From NCBI GenBank assembly GCA_031415695.1, contig JANOSH010000056.1, positions 124,001-188,000 on the forward strand: DNA of 64,000 nt. The letters run 5' to 3'. This document shows positions 1 through 9,326 of this stretch, one piece after another. Each line of letters opens with the position of its first letter. The first letter of the stretch is position 1. The notes under the pieces were generated by a model, which saw only the letters and a program-made list of their open reading frames with translations, made no database searches and was not told the DNA's origin. The DNA comes from JANOSH01 sp031415695. GTDB taxonomy: Bacteria > Actinomycetota > Acidimicrobiia > Acidimicrobiales > Ilumatobacteraceae. Both the position numbers and the translations under genes were made by a program.

Positions 1-1
1 T

Positions 2-307
2 CGCGTTGCACTCGACGATTTCGGAATCGGAAACACCACATTCAGCCACCTGCGCAAGTTCAAGGTTGATGAGCTAAAGATTGATCGATCCCTGGTGTCA
101 ACCCTGCATGAAAACAGCCCCGACGGCATCATGGTTCGCGCCATCACCGAAATGGGTGCCAGCCTCGGGATCGACGTAGTAGTGGAAGGTATCGAACACG
201 AGTTTCAACGATTCGCTGCGCTGGAAATGGGCGCCACCCACGGTCAGGGTTGGTACTTCTCGCAAGCTGTACTAGGGCCGAACGTCTCCGTTGATCCGGC
301 TGCGTAA
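2..307 (+). CDS. EAL-domain cyclic-di-GMP phosphodiesterase, C-terminal part
   Basis: The reading frame is open from the window edge, so the 5' part of the gene lies outside. The visible part begins with LDDFGIGNTTFSHLRKF and continues with VDELKIDRSLV, the classic EAL-domain segment containing the DDFG metal/substrate motif. It then reads VVVEGIEHE and HGQGWYFSQ, matching the VAEGVE and QGY-FSRP blocks at the end of EAL domains. EAL enzymes hydrolyse c-di-GMP to pGpG. Whether a GGDEF, PAS or transmembrane part precedes it cannot be seen. The gene stops 51 bases before the carotenoid operon and probably has no functional link with it. Confidence 0.9.
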   Translation, partial: RVALDDFGIGNTTFSHLRKFKVDELKIDRSLVSTLHENSPDGIMVRAITEMGASLGIDVVVEGIEHEFQRFAALEMGATHGQGWYFSQAVLGPNVSVDPAA

Positions 308-358
308 CGGCGGTTCGCAAAGCAGTGGGCACTGGCATCGCCTACGATTGTCACTGCC

Positions 359-1417
359 ATGGCCCCTGCCCCTCTATCGCTCGTTGCGATTGGCGAGCGC
401 GTTGCCATTAGCCTCACCGAGTTCCTCGATCTAGAGGAAAAGCGTTGGCGCGACGTCGAGCACGAACTGGCGGCCCCGTTCGCATCATTGCAGCACCTGC
501 TCCTCGCCGGCGGAAAACGGTTACGGCCCGCATTTTGCCATTGGGGGTACGTCGGAGCTGGCGGCGACCCCGCTAACCCACAACTTGTCGACGCCGGCGC
601 GGCGTTCGAACTACTCCACGCCTTCGCCCTCTTCCATGACGACGTTATGGACGGTTCGGCCACCCGACGCGGCAATCGAACGGCGCATCTGGTGTACGCC
701 GACCGGCACGCCGAGGGGGAGTGGCTTGGCGAGGCCAGACGCTTCGGCGAGGGGGTAGCCATTCTGATCGGCGACCTGGCGTTTGTGTACTCCGATCAAC
801 TCCTGTTCGACGTCAACCCCGAGGTCCGCCGCATTTGGAACGAGATGCGTATCGAACTCAACATTGGTCAGTACCTCGACATTGTTGGAACGGCGCAGTC
901 ATTGCGCAATCGAGTGGGGGCCGAACGAATTTCGCGGTACAAGTCCGGTAAGTACACCGTTGAACGCCCGCTGCATCTCGGTGCCGCGCTCGCTGCACCC
1001 GAGCGTGTCGACGAGCTGCTTCCCGCGCTCTCGGCCTACGGGTTGCCGTTGGGCGATGCCTTTCAACTCCGTGACGATGTGCTCGGTGCGTTCGGTACCG
1101 AGGCATCGACGGGCAAACCGGTTGGCGACGACCTCATCGAAGGCAAACCCACGCCGCTGCTGGCTATTGCCACGGCCAGGGCTACGACGTCACAACTCGC
1201 AACACTCGCACTCGTTGGGCGGCCCGGCGTCGGACTCGATGAGGTGGCAGCAATTCAAGCCGTGCTCGTCGATACAGGTGCGTTAGCCGAACTAGAAGCA
1301 AGCATCGCACGCATGGCCAACGACGCCTGTGGTGCTATCGAGCAGGCCCCGATTCTCGACCAGGCAAAGCACGAACTTGTCGAACTCGCTCATTACGTAG
1401 CCTGGCGCGACAGCTAG
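359..1417 (+). CDS. crtE: Geranylgeranyl diphosphate synthase (polyprenyl synthetase)
   Basis: Trans-isoprenyl diphosphate synthase of 352 residues that condenses IPP with an allylic diphosphate, here very likely making the C20 precursor of carotenoids. GGKRLRPAF lies near residue 51. The first Asp-rich motif is HDDVMD (residues 93-98), followed by an Arg pair. The second is FQLRDDVLG (about 236-243) with GDDLIEGK after it, the form usual in actinobacterial enzymes. The first ATG is 51 bases after the upstream stop; TACGAT at 341-346 could be a -10 element. It is the first gene of a run in which crtI starts 2 bases after its stop, so it heads the carotenoid operon. Chain length C20 is inferred from context. 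Confidence 0.92.
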   Translation: MAPAPLSLVAIGERVAISLTEFLDLEEKRWRDVEHELAAPFASLQHLLLAGGKRLRPAFCHWGYVGAGGDPANPQLVDAGAAFELLHAFALFHDDVMDGSATRRGNRTAHLVYADRHAEGEWLGEARRFGEGVAILIGDLAFVYSDQLLFDVNPEVRRIWNEMRIELNIGQYLDIVGTAQSLRNRVGAERISRYKSGKYTVERPLHLGAALAAPERVDELLPALSAYGLPLGDAFQLRDDVLGAFGTEASTGKPVGDDLIEGKPTPLLAIATARATTSQLATLALVGRPGVGLDEVAAIQAVLVDTGALAELEASIARMANDACGAIEQAPILDQAKHELVELAHYVAWRDS

Positions 1418-1419
1418 CT

Positions 1420-2907
1420 ATGCGTGTTGTAGTCATAGGTGCCGGGCTTGGCGGGTTGTCGGCCGCCGCGTACAGCCGTCAACGCGGTCACGACGTCCTG
1501 GTTGTCGATGCCGGTTCGCGGCCAGGCGGCCGAGCCGGACTTGTGGAAGGCCTCGGTTACCGGCTCGACAACGGCCCGTCAGTTCTCACGATGCCCGAAT
1601 TACTCGACGATGTATTCGGGGCCGTCGGTGCCACGCTCGACGAGTTTTGCCCCATCAAGAAAGTCGACCCGATGTACCGCGCCGTATACGCCGACGGCAG
1701 CGAACTTCACATTCGTCACGGTCTCGAAGCAATGACCGCCGAGATCAATGGCTTCTCCGGCCCCAAAGATGCCGAAGCGTTCGGCCGGTTCTGTACCTGG
1801 CTCAAAGACCTCAACGACGTTGAAGTCCCGAACTTTATCGACGCCAACTTTGGTCCTGGTCGGCTCAAGGGCCTGGTCGAACTGGCTCGGCCGCTTGGCC
1901 CTGCACTGCAGCTCATTCGCCTGGGCGGATTCGGGAAGCTCGGACCCAAAGTCGCCAGCTTCTTCGACGACGAACGACTTCGGCGCATCTTTAGTTTCCA
2001 AGCAATGTACGCCGGGTTGGCCCCGTACGACGCGTTGGCGCTCTACGCCGTCATCACCTACATGGATTCGGTTAAAGGGGTATATGTGCCCGAGGGTGGC
2101 ATGCACATGCTCGCTTCCGGTTTGGCCGAAGCCCTCACCAAAGCCGACGTAGAGCTTCAGTTCGACACCGAAGTTCGCACCATTTTGCGAGCCAACGGAT
2201 CAATGGGGCGGGTGACTGGTGTCGAGTTGACCACCGGCGAACGCATCGCCGCCGATGTAGTCGTGTGCAATGCCGACCTGCCCGTTGCATACCGAACTCT
2301 GCTGGGCGGGGTAGATGCTCCGCGCGTCGCTCGGCGAGGCAAGTATTCGCCGAGCTGCGTGTTGTGGATAGCCGGCGTGAAGGGCACGCCACCAGCCAAC
2401 GCCGCGCACCACAACATCCATTTCGGCCACGACTGGGACGGTGCTTTCAAAGCGCTTATCAAAGACGGCGCTCTTATGCCCGACCCGTCGGTGCTGGTGT
2501 CGTTACATTCACTCAGTTGTCCGTCGCTTGCACCTGAGGGCAAGTCGACTCTGTACGTACTCGAACCGGTGCCGAACCTCGACGGCACGATTGATTGGAG
2601 CCGTGAGCGAAACCGTTTCACAGCCGATCTCAAACGGCGAGTCGCCGGATTCGGCTACCCCGTCGACGTAGAAATCGAAGAAGTGATTGATCCGCTCGAC
2701 TGGGAGCGGCGCGGCATGGAACGCGGAACTCCATTTGCGCTCTCGCACACCTTCTTTCAGACAGGCCCATTCCGTCCCAGCAATATCGATAAACGGGTGC
2801 CCGGTTTGGTCTTCACCGGCTCATCCACACTTCCGGGTGTCGGAGTACCAATGGTGCTGATCTCGGGCAAGCTCGCGGCAGAACGTATCGACGAAGGTTG
2901 GCGTTGA
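1420..2907 (+). CDS. crtI: Phytoene desaturase
   Basis: FAD-dependent CrtI-family desaturase of 495 residues, converting phytoene to lycopene through successive dehydrogenations at the membrane. The N-terminal Rossmann motif VVIGAGLGGLSAA is followed by the acidic residue of the FAD ribose site (VVDAGSRPGGRAG). The C-terminal family signature ends in GVGVPMVLISGKLAAERI. Length is normal for CrtI. It begins 2 bases after crtE and its TGA shares one base with the crtB ATG (TGATG), so translation of the three is coupled. A second CrtI paralogue lies three genes downstream; this one sits next to crtE and crtB and is the better candidate for the four-step desaturase. Confidence 0.92.
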   Translation: MRVVVIGAGLGGLSAAAYSRQRGHDVLVVDAGSRPGGRAGLVEGLGYRLDNGPSVLTMPELLDDVFGAVGATLDEFCPIKKVDPMYRAVYADGSELHIRHGLEAMTAEINGFSGPKDAEAFGRFCTWLKDLNDVEVPNFIDANFGPGRLKGLVELARPLGPALQLIRLGGFGKLGPKVASFFDDERLRRIFSFQAMYAGLAPYDALALYAVITYMDSVKGVYVPEGGMHMLASGLAEALTKADVELQFDTEVRTILRANGSMGRVTGVELTTGERIAADVVVCNADLPVAYRTLLGGVDAPRVARRGKYSPSCVLWIAGVKGTPPANAAHHNIHFGHDWDGAFKALIKDGALMPDPSVLVSLHSLSCPSLAPEGKSTLYVLEPVPNLDGTIDWSRERNRFTADLKRRVAGFGYPVDVEIEEVIDPLDWERRGMERGTPFALSHTFFQTGPFRPSNIDKRVPGLVFTGSSTLPGVGVPMVLISGKLAAERIDEGWR

Positions 2908-3791
2908 TGGTGTCGCTGGCCGAAAGCTACGAGGAATGCCGTCGGCTCAACAAACGCCACGGCACCACCTATTACTGGTCGACGCTCGTACTACCTAAGG
3001 ACAAGCAGCCCTTTGTACACGCGCTGTACGGGTTTTGCCGGTACGCCGACGAGATCGTCGACGATCTGGGTTCCAGCCCAACGACCGCGGAGAAGGAGCG
3101 GCTGCTCACGGCCTTTGGCGATCAGTTCTTCGCCGATCTGGAGCGCGGCGCGAGCGATCATCTGGTACTCAAAGCGGTAGTCGACACCGTGCTCGCTAAC
3201 AACATCGACACCGGGTGTTTCCGTCGGTTCCTCAACTCTATGGCTATGGATCTCACCGTTGAAAAGTACGAGACATACGCCGACCTCGATCACTACATGG
3301 ACGGCTCGGCGGCGGTCATCGGCGAAATGATGCTGCCGGTTCTGGAGCCGATGTCCGCCGCAGCGGTGCCTCACGCACGAGACCTCGGTATTGCATTTCA
3401 GCTCACAAATTTCCTACGTGATATCGACGAAGATCTCGACCGTGGCCGTGAGTATGTACCCCAAGAAGACCTTCGACGCTTTGGTATTGACCTGCGCGCC
3501 GAGCGACAAGCGGTGCGCGACGGTGGCAGCATCAGTCCGGATTTCGTTCGGTTCATGCAGTTCGAAATCGAACGTTGCCGCGAGTTATACCGGTCGGCCG
3601 ACATTGGGCTTGCCATGCTGCCTCCCGTGTCGGCTCGTTGCATTGGTTCAGCCCGCTCCTTGTACAGCCGTATTCTCGACAAGGTCGAAGAACAACGCTA
3701 CGACGTGTTCGCCCGCCGGGCTCGGGTACCACTGTGGCAAAAGTTGGCCTCGGTCGCTCGCATGATCGCGCCGCGCCTCATCGGCCGATAG
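2907..3791 (+). CDS. crtB: Phytoene synthase
   Basis: Squalene/phytoene synthase family, 294 residues from the ATG at 2907; a TTG three codons upstream is possible but less likely because TGATG coupling with crtI favours the ATG. It condenses two GGPP to phytoene. The two Asp-rich Mg-diphosphate motifs are visible: YADEIVDD near residue 45 and NFLRDIDEDLDRGREYVP in the middle. FCRYADE and the final SARSLYSRILDKVE block are also typical. It is the third gene of the carotenoid operon and is followed after 3 bases by the GTG of the cruF-like gene. Confidence 0.93.
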   Translation: MVSLAESYEECRRLNKRHGTTYYWSTLVLPKDKQPFVHALYGFCRYADEIVDDLGSSPTTAEKERLLTAFGDQFFADLERGASDHLVLKAVVDTVLANNIDTGCFRRFLNSMAMDLTVEKYETYADLDHYMDGSAAVIGEMMLPVLEPMSAAAVPHARDLGIAFQLTNFLRDIDEDLDRGREYVPQEDLRRFGIDLRAERQAVRDGGSISPDFVRFMQFEIERCRELYRSADIGLAMLPPVSARCIGSARSLYSRILDKVEEQRYDVFARRARVPLWQKLASVARMIAPRLIGR

Positions 3792-3794
3792 TCG

Positions 3795-4520
3795 GTGCGA
3801 GCTAGGCCAAGTCTCGCGTCGGTGTCCTTCGGACTACATGCGGCGGCGCTGATCGCAACGCCGTTGAGGCGTCGGGGGCAACGCGCGGGTCTTGCCTCGG
3901 TTGTGGTCGTCGGCCTTTGCGGCGTTACGTACGCAGCAGCGGCCCGACGCTGGGGCCACCGACGCTCGGCAGCCACACTGGCATCCCTGGCAGTTGGCAC
4001 GCTAGCGATTGAAAAGATCGGTGTAAGCACCGGCTTACCGTTTGGGCGATATCACTACACCTCCAAGCTTCGCCCGCGCATCGCAGGCGTCCCGGCCATC
4101 GTCCCGCTCGCTTGGTTCGCTATGGCGGTGCCGTCGCGCGAAGTTGCACGGGCAATCACCCCTGCGTGGCGGGTGCCGCTTGGCGCCGCGTTGCTTACTG
4201 CGTGGGACCTGTTCCTAGATCCTCAAATGGTTGGCGAAGGGTATTGGAAGTGGAATCGCGTCGGTCGGTACCGCGGAATTCCACTCACCAACTTCCTCGG
4301 TTGGGCGGCTACTTCATGCGCGGTGATGGCGTTGCTCGACACCTCGCTTCCCGTCGATGAGCCCGTCGACGCGACACTGGTTGTCGAGTATGGCTGGATG
4401 GCGTTCATGCAGACCCTTGGATTCGCAGTGTTTTTTGGCGATCCCGTGGTTGCGGCGGTCGGAGGTTCGGCCATGCTGCCGCCCGCGTTTGCAGCACTTC
4501 GTTCACTGACCCGGCCGTGA
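3795..4520 (+). CDS. cruF: CruF-type carotenoid 1,2-hydratase (DUF422 membrane protein)
   Basis: Polytopic membrane protein of 241 residues with a GTG start 3 bases after crtB. It carries the conserved carotenoid-biosynthesis (CruF/DUF422) blocks TGLPFGRYHYTSKL, then LTAWDLFLDPQMV, then GYWKWNRVGRYRGIPLTNFLGW. Family members add water to the C1,2 double bond of an acyclic (psi) carotenoid end, as in Deinococcus, cyanobacteria, flavobacteria and haloarchaea. The hydroxyl so formed is usually the site for later desaturation by CrtD and glycosylation, which matches the next two genes. The end overlaps the next gene by four bases (GTGA). Confidence 0.83.
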   Translation: MRARPSLASVSFGLHAAALIATPLRRRGQRAGLASVVVVGLCGVTYAAAARRWGHRRSAATLASLAVGTLAIEKIGVSTGLPFGRYHYTSKLRPRIAGVPAIVPLAWFAMAVPSREVARAITPAWRVPLGAALLTAWDLFLDPQMVGEGYWKWNRVGRYRGIPLTNFLGWAATSCAVMALLDTSLPVDEPVDATLVVEYGWMAFMQTLGFAVFFGDPVVAAVGGSAMLPPAFAALRSLTRP

Positions 4521-5968
4521 CCGCTGTTTCGGTAGTTGGAGGTGGTGTCGGAGGCTTGTGCGCGGCCATCCGGCTTCGCCGCGCTGGCCATGACGTCACC
4601 GTGTTCGAACGCAACGACACGATTGGTGGCAAGTTAGCGACGTACACGCGTGACGGCTTCTCGTTCGATACCGGGCCGTCACTGCTGACCCTGCCCGACG
4701 AGTACCGCGAATTGCTCGGACCCGACATGCCTGAACTGCGACGACTCGATCCGGCCATGTCGTACCACTGGCCGGATGGAACCGGTCTGCTCATGCCCGG
4801 TACGGGTAACGACGATGCAGTAGCCGACGCATTCGATTCGCTATCGGTCGGTAGCGGCGCAGCGTGGCGTTCGTTCGAGGCGACCGGCGAACGAATCTGG
4901 AACGTGAGTCGTCGAACGTTCTTCGCGGGAACGATGGGTGGCCCGGTGAGTTTGCTACGCCGAATGTCGTCACCGTCCGACCTGCTTGCCATTGATCCGT
5001 TGCGGTCATTGCATCGTCGTGCGGCCACGACTTTTACCGATACCCGACTGCAGCAGTGGGTAGGTCGTTACGCCACCTATTCGGGAAGTTCGCCGTACCG
5101 TGCACCGGCGACGCTTGCCTGTATTGCCCATATCGAGCATCGTTTCGGCTGTTGGTACCCAGTGGGCGGGTTGGGTGCCCTGCGGTCGGGTCTTGTTGCG
5201 GCCGCGCATCGCGCCGGCGTGCAGCTTGTTACGGGTGCCGATGTGGCGGCCATCGAGTCGGCAGGCGATCGCGTGACCGGAGTGAGGCTTGCCGATGGTC
5301 ACCGCCATACCAGTGCCGTAGTGGTGGCCAACGTCGACGCCCGCCATCTCTACGCCGACTTGCTGCCCGACCGTGTCAGCCAACGTCGGGTGTTGCGGGC
5401 CGAACCAAGCGGCTCGGGATTTGTGCTGTTGATCGGAGCTGAAGGCATCACGCCAGGGATTCAACATCACAACGTCTGGTTCTCATCATCGTACGAAAGC
5501 GAATACCGCCAACTACAGGCCGGGCGGCTGGCCGATGAGCCAACCATCTACGCGTGCGTGTCATCGTCAACCGACGCCAGTCAAGCACCGGCCGGTTCCG
5601 AAAATTGGTTCGTGCTCGTGAACACGCCGTCGACTCGAGATTCGCCTGACGCTGCGTTGTGTAACGGCTACGAAACTGTGGTGCTCGATCAACTTAGGAA
5701 ACGAAGTGGTGTCGACCTTCGCCATCGCGCTCGGTTTATCGAGACGATTCGCCCGGCCGACCTGGAGACCCGGTACCGGGCAGTGCATGGCTCCATCTAC
5801 GGCACGTCTTCGAATGGACGCCGGGCCGCGTTTCTTCGCCCGGGAAATCGTGGCCCCCGACGTGGTCTCTACCTCGTTGGTGGTTCGAGCCACCCCGGGG
5901 GAGGATTACCCCTCGTGGCACTGTCGGGCCGAATTGTTGCTGATCTAATTGCACAGGACCGTTGGTGA
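4517..5968 (+). CDS. crtD: CrtI-family carotenoid desaturase, probably CrtD-type 3,4-desaturase
   Basis: Second FAD-dependent CrtI-family protein in the operon, 483 residues, GTG start overlapping the cruF-like stop (GTGA). VVGGGVGGLCAAIRLRRAGH is the FAD motif, FERNDTIGGKLA follows, and the C-terminal family signature is GGSSHPGGGLPLVALSGRI. It is clearly diverged from the crtI copy at 1420. In organisms with CruF the partner enzyme is CrtD, which introduces the C3,4 double bond in the hydroxylated psi end. The specific activity is inferred from position between cruF and a glycosyltransferase; a CrtO/CrtP-like or other carotenoid oxidoreductase role is possible. Confidence 0.75.
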   Translation: MTAVSVVGGGVGGLCAAIRLRRAGHDVTVFERNDTIGGKLATYTRDGFSFDTGPSLLTLPDEYRELLGPDMPELRRLDPAMSYHWPDGTGLLMPGTGNDDAVADAFDSLSVGSGAAWRSFEATGERIWNVSRRTFFAGTMGGPVSLLRRMSSPSDLLAIDPLRSLHRRAATTFTDTRLQQWVGRYATYSGSSPYRAPATLACIAHIEHRFGCWYPVGGLGALRSGLVAAAHRAGVQLVTGADVAAIESAGDRVTGVRLADGHRHTSAVVVANVDARHLYADLLPDRVSQRRVLRAEPSGSGFVLLIGAEGITPGIQHHNVWFSSSYESEYRQLQAGRLADEPTIYACVSSSTDASQAPAGSENWFVLVNTPSTRDSPDAALCNGYETVVLDQLRKRSGVDLRHRARFIETIRPADLETRYRAVHGSIYGTSSNGRRAAFLRPGNRGPRRGLYLVGGSSHPGGGLPLVALSGRIVADLIAQDRW

Positions 5969-7083
5969 CCATGCGACGGCTTGTTCAATGGGCAGTGCTC
6001 GGTGCCCGGATTGGTTTGTGTGGGCTGGCCGTGGTTCGGATCGCCCGCGCTGGTCGCATCGTTGCGCCGGTGGTGCCCATGACCACATCACGTCATCGGA
6101 TCAGCGTTGTCATTCCAGCTCGAAACGAGGAAGCTCGTCTTACCGCTGCCGTGCGCAGCGCCCTCGCCGACCCGGCTGTATATGAGGTCATTGTCGTCGA
6201 TGACGAATCCACCGACGAAACAGCGGCGTTGGCATGTTCGTTGGGGGCGGTGGTAGTGAACGGCGCACCACGTCCGCTCGGATGGGCTGGGAAATGCTGG
6301 GCGGTTCAACAGGGTTGTGAAGCAGCTGTGGGCGACTGGGTGGTGACGCTGGACGCCGACACCGAACCCGCCGTCGGTCTCGCAGCCGGTCTGGTCGACC
6401 GAGCCGAACGTGATGGGTTCGATTTCCTCACGGCCTCAGCCCAATTCCGATGCCACGGTCCAGCACTAGCTGCATTACATCCCTCGATGCTCACATCGTT
6501 GGTGTACCGGTTTGGGCCCGTGGGAGCTCGGCGTTCGTCTCGGCCATCACGCGCGCTCGCCAACGGTCAGTGCATGGTGGTCAACCGAGCCAAGTTCCTC
6601 GAGGCGGGAGGGATGGGGGTGGTGGCGGGCAGCCTTGTCGAGGACGTTGCTCTCGCCCGCCACCTGTCGGCGAGTGGCTGGTCGGTCGGCTTTGTCGATG
6701 CAAGCAACCTCCTTGCCGTAACGATGCACGAGTCAGCCGGGGATGCGTGGGCGAGTTGGGGGAGGTCGCTTCCGTTACCCGGGCTACAGCGACCCGTGTC
6801 GCAGGCGGCCGATCTCGCAACAGTGCTTGTTGCTCAAGCACTGCCGATACCTCGCCTGCTTCTTGGCGTCGGCGACCCGCTCGATGTCGCCATGGCGTTG
6901 GTGCGACTCGGCACCCTTATTGGCACGCGGCGGGCCTACGAACAGCCTCGATGGTCGTATTGGTTCTCGCCGGTGTTCGACCTCGGGGTGGCCGCGCGGC
7001 TGGTCCAGGCGACGGTGCGACCCGAGCGTACGTGGCGAGGAAGGACCTACGGGGTGACCGAACTGGGAAGCACGAAGCTGTAG
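5965..7083 (+). CDS. Family 2 glycosyltransferase of the carotenoid operon
   Basis: GT2 enzyme of about 372 residues. One hydrophobic helix at the N-terminus (VLGARIGLCGLAVVRI) precedes the GT-A fold: VVIPARNEEARL, EVIVVDDESTDET, then the metal-binding VTLDADTEP, and EDVALARHLSASGW as the acceptor/EDxxL region. The hydrophobic C-terminal third suggests membrane association. Possible starts are TTG 5962, GTG 5965 and ATG 5971; GTG 5965 repeats the GTGA overlap used one gene earlier. The family resembles CruC/CrtQ-like and HpnB-like transferases, so it probably attaches a sugar to the carotenoid 1- or 2-hydroxyl. The 3' end overlaps the convergent DUF2334 gene by 37 bases. Confidence 0.82.
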   Translation: MTMRRLVQWAVLGARIGLCGLAVVRIARAGRIVAPVVPMTTSRHRISVVIPARNEEARLTAAVRSALADPAVYEVIVVDDESTDETAALACSLGAVVVNGAPRPLGWAGKCWAVQQGCEAAVGDWVVTLDADTEPAVGLAAGLVDRAERDGFDFLTASAQFRCHGPALAALHPSMLTSLVYRFGPVGARRSSRPSRALANGQCMVVNRAKFLEAGGMGVVAGSLVEDVALARHLSASGWSVGFVDASNLLAVTMHESAGDAWASWGRSLPLPGLQRPVSQAADLATVLVAQALPIPRLLLGVGDPLDVAMALVRLGTLIGTRRAYEQPRWSYWFSPVFDLGVAARLVQATVRPERTWRGRTYGVTELGSTKL

Positions 7084-8738
7084 CCCAATGCCTTGATGCC
7101 TGCCACGGTGTCGGCCAATTCTTGCGGGCCAACGGACTTGTCGTCGGCGAGCCAGCCGTGCCAGAAGAAACTCGCGACACCGTCGCGCACGACCAATAGC
7201 CGCCGAGCGTTCTCGACGATGTCAGCGCCGGTACGTGCCGTGTTGTTGTTGAAGGCGCGCGGTATTCGGTTGCCGAGGTTCTCGGGGATGATTCGCCCTC
7301 CCACGATGTCGACGACCGGGTAGGCGAGAAACTGCCCTTGAGCCTTCGAATAGTTGTAGGCGGATCCCGACAGTAGGCCAGGCGGGTACAAGGGGCGTTC
7401 CAGCCGGCCGACGAAGCGGTCGTCGACCGCTCGCTGTGTGGTGATGCCGGCGGCGTAATGGGCTGTCGTGAACAACGATGGCTTGGGTAGACCGTTTGCA
7501 GCTAGCTCGGCCAGGCCAAGTTCGACGCGACACGCCGACCACCATGGCAGCGCTTCTTCGGGTGGCGGTCCGTCGAGGATGACACTGTTGTTGGTGTTGA
7601 TGTGCGTGAGGTAGAACTCGAAGTCGGCGGCAGATGCGCCAACGTACGGATTGGGTTGCCGACCGTACTGGTGGGTGTAGCCGTGGAGGATAAGCTCGCC
7701 GCCGTTGGCAATGGCGTATCGCAGTGCGTCGACCAATTCGGGTCGGTCGGCGAGGCGGATCTCTTGCCCGGCTTTCAGGGCATTCGCCGGATCCTTGTAG
7801 ACGGGGATTACCTGCATGCCAAAGGCCACGCCCTGTGACTTGAGCGCATCGACGGTAGCGCGGACGGCCCCGGGTTTGGTCGACGGGTTCACGTCCTCGA
7901 TTCGTACGATGGCTCGTTTTCGCTCGGGAGCATCGGGCCGCAACTGTTCTTGCAACAGCGCGCTGAGGACCACATGGTTTGAACTCTCGGTGGTGTCGGT
8001 GAACGGGACTTCGCTGATGTAGGTGAGGTTGCCGGAACGGACTGCCCATGGCCGGGGCGGCGAGCCATCGTCGGGCTTGACGGTTGCGAGCACGGTTGCT
8101 GTGGTCGACTCGATTTCCCAGAACGCTGTGAAACGGTCGGACGTCCGGGTGAAATCGGTCTGTCGAAACGTGACCGTTGTGGCCCGTTTGGTCGACTCGT
8201 CCTTGACAACAAAGCCGAAGCGGCTGGCGAACACCCCGGGGGCCGCCGCGGCCGCTACCGATGACATTCCGCTACCGAGCCAAACGACGGGTTTGTTGGT
8301 GGCGAGTATGTCGGCGGTGAGAGCTGCGGGCGGTTGTTCGCCTACGAGTGTGCCGACGTAGATGATGGTGCGGGCAGCTTGGGCCCACCCGGCTTGGTAG
8401 TCGGCAGCGGGTACGGCAACGGCGGCCCCGCCTTGGGTGGCGAGATTGAAGACCATGATGGCGTCGAGTTCGGCCGCGTCGGCGTACTGGGTGGTGTTGT
8501 TGTAGATCACCAAAACCCTGTCGACGACGTCGTTGATTGTGGTGGCTCGCGGCGCCGTCGGCAGAGTCGGCGCCTTGATGGCGGGACAGTCAGACTCGGC
8601 GATCTCGCGACTTAACGAGCGAGTTTTGCCGCTGGGCTTGGAGGTAGCCAGGGCAAAGAAAGCCACTAGGGGGACGGCAATGATGAGTATTGAACTCAAC
8701 ACGCGATCGATCGGCACGGTACGACGGCGCTTATTCAC
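7047..8738 (-). CDS. DUF2334 polysaccharide-deacetylase-like membrane protein
   Basis: 563 residues with one N-terminal membrane anchor (VLSSILIIAVPLVAFFALA). Residues from about 70 to 270 form an uncharacterised alpha/beta region (VLVIYNNTTQYAD, VVWLGSG). The second half is DUF2334-like: AIVRIEDVNPSTKPG carries the metal-site Asp, then GVAFGMQVIPVY, then LILHGYTHQYG with the His pair, and later SFFWHGWLADD. DUF2334 is a branch of the NodB/polysaccharide deacetylase superfamily, so an extracytoplasmic deacetylase is likely; the substrate is unknown. The stop lies inside the 3' end of the convergent glycosyltransferase gene. Confidence 0.72.
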   Translation of the reverse strand: MNKRRRTVPIDRVLSSILIIAVPLVAFFALATSKPSGKTRSLSREIAESDCPAIKAPTLPTAPRATTINDVVDRVLVIYNNTTQYADAAELDAIMVFNLATQGGAAVAVPAADYQAGWAQAARTIIYVGTLVGEQPPAALTADILATNKPVVWLGSGMSSVAAAAAPGVFASRFGFVVKDESTKRATTVTFRQTDFTRTSDRFTAFWEIESTTATVLATVKPDDGSPPRPWAVRSGNLTYISEVPFTDTTESSNHVVLSALLQEQLRPDAPERKRAIVRIEDVNPSTKPGAVRATVDALKSQGVAFGMQVIPVYKDPANALKAGQEIRLADRPELVDALRYAIANGGELILHGYTHQYGRQPNPYVGASAADFEFYLTHINTNNSVILDGPPPEEALPWWSACRVELGLAELAANGLPKPSLFTTAHYAAGITTQRAVDDRFVGRLERPLYPPGLLSGSAYNYSKAQGQFLAYPVVDIVGGRIIPENLGNRIPRAFNNNTARTGADIVENARRLLVVRDGVASFFWHGWLADDKSVGPQELADTVAGIKALGYSFVLPSSVTP

Positions 8739-8750
8739 AACGGGTTTAAC

Positions 8751-9326
8751 CTACCGACTCTCGACCTTGTGCGCATGGGCCGCTTGGGCGAATCGGAGGC
8801 CAATTATCGACAGCAATGCACCTGTGGCGGCAACGCTGGCGCGGGGGGTGAAAAAGGCTTGAATAAGTGGCAAGCCAAACATTGCGCTACGTGCCCCCCA
8901 TGCAAAGCGCCGGGTCACCAGTGAGACAATCACGCACATTCCGACACCGAGCGCAGCGGGCCCGGGGATGGCAACCATAATCCCGCCCACGAACGTGAGG
9001 ATTGACCGACCACCCCGAAAGCCGGCGAAGACCGGCCAGGCGTGGCCCACCATCGCCGCGGCGACAGCAACGAACACAATCCACCACGGCCCGCCAACCA
9101 GCCGCCCAACGATGCCGGCCGCTGCTCCTTTGGCAACATCGCCTACGAACACTGGAAGAGCCGCACGACGTCCAAGGGTCTGTTGCACATTCCAATAGCC
9201 CGGGTTTCGATCGCCGACACGGCGAGGGTCAACCTGGTGGCGTTTGGCCACAAGAACTGCGACCGGCAGTGATCCGAGCAGGTAACCAACCGAAACGACC
9301 ACAACGCATCGTACGATCGTGTCCAT
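8751..9326 (-). CDS. PlsY-like glycerol-3-phosphate acyltransferase family protein
   Basis: 191-residue polytopic membrane protein with the PlsY layout: YLLGSLPVA near residue 14, GDRNPGYWNV in place of the usual GSGNPGATN loop, GDVAKGAAA, and GHAWPVFAGFRGGR in place of the usual GH-PxFxxFKGGKG. PlsY transfers acyl from acyl phosphate to glycerol-3-phosphate. The altered loops (Ser-Gly to Asp-Arg, Ala-Thr to Tyr-Trp) suggest a divergent paralogue with another acceptor, or relaxed function. Its ATG occupies 9326-9324 and overlaps the ATG of the divergent crtA-like gene within CCATGG, so no separate intergenic promoter exists. It ends 12 bases upstream of the DUF2334 start, which it probably shares a transcript with. 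Confidence 0.75.
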   Translation of the reverse strand: MDTIVRCVVVVSVGYLLGSLPVAVLVAKRHQVDPRRVGDRNPGYWNVQQTLGRRAALPVFVGDVAKGAAAGIVGRLVGGPWWIVFVAVAAAMVGHAWPVFAGFRGGRSILTFVGGIMVAIPGPAALGVGMCVIVSLVTRRFAWGARSAMFGLPLIQAFFTPRASVAATGALLSIIGLRFAQAAHAHKVESR

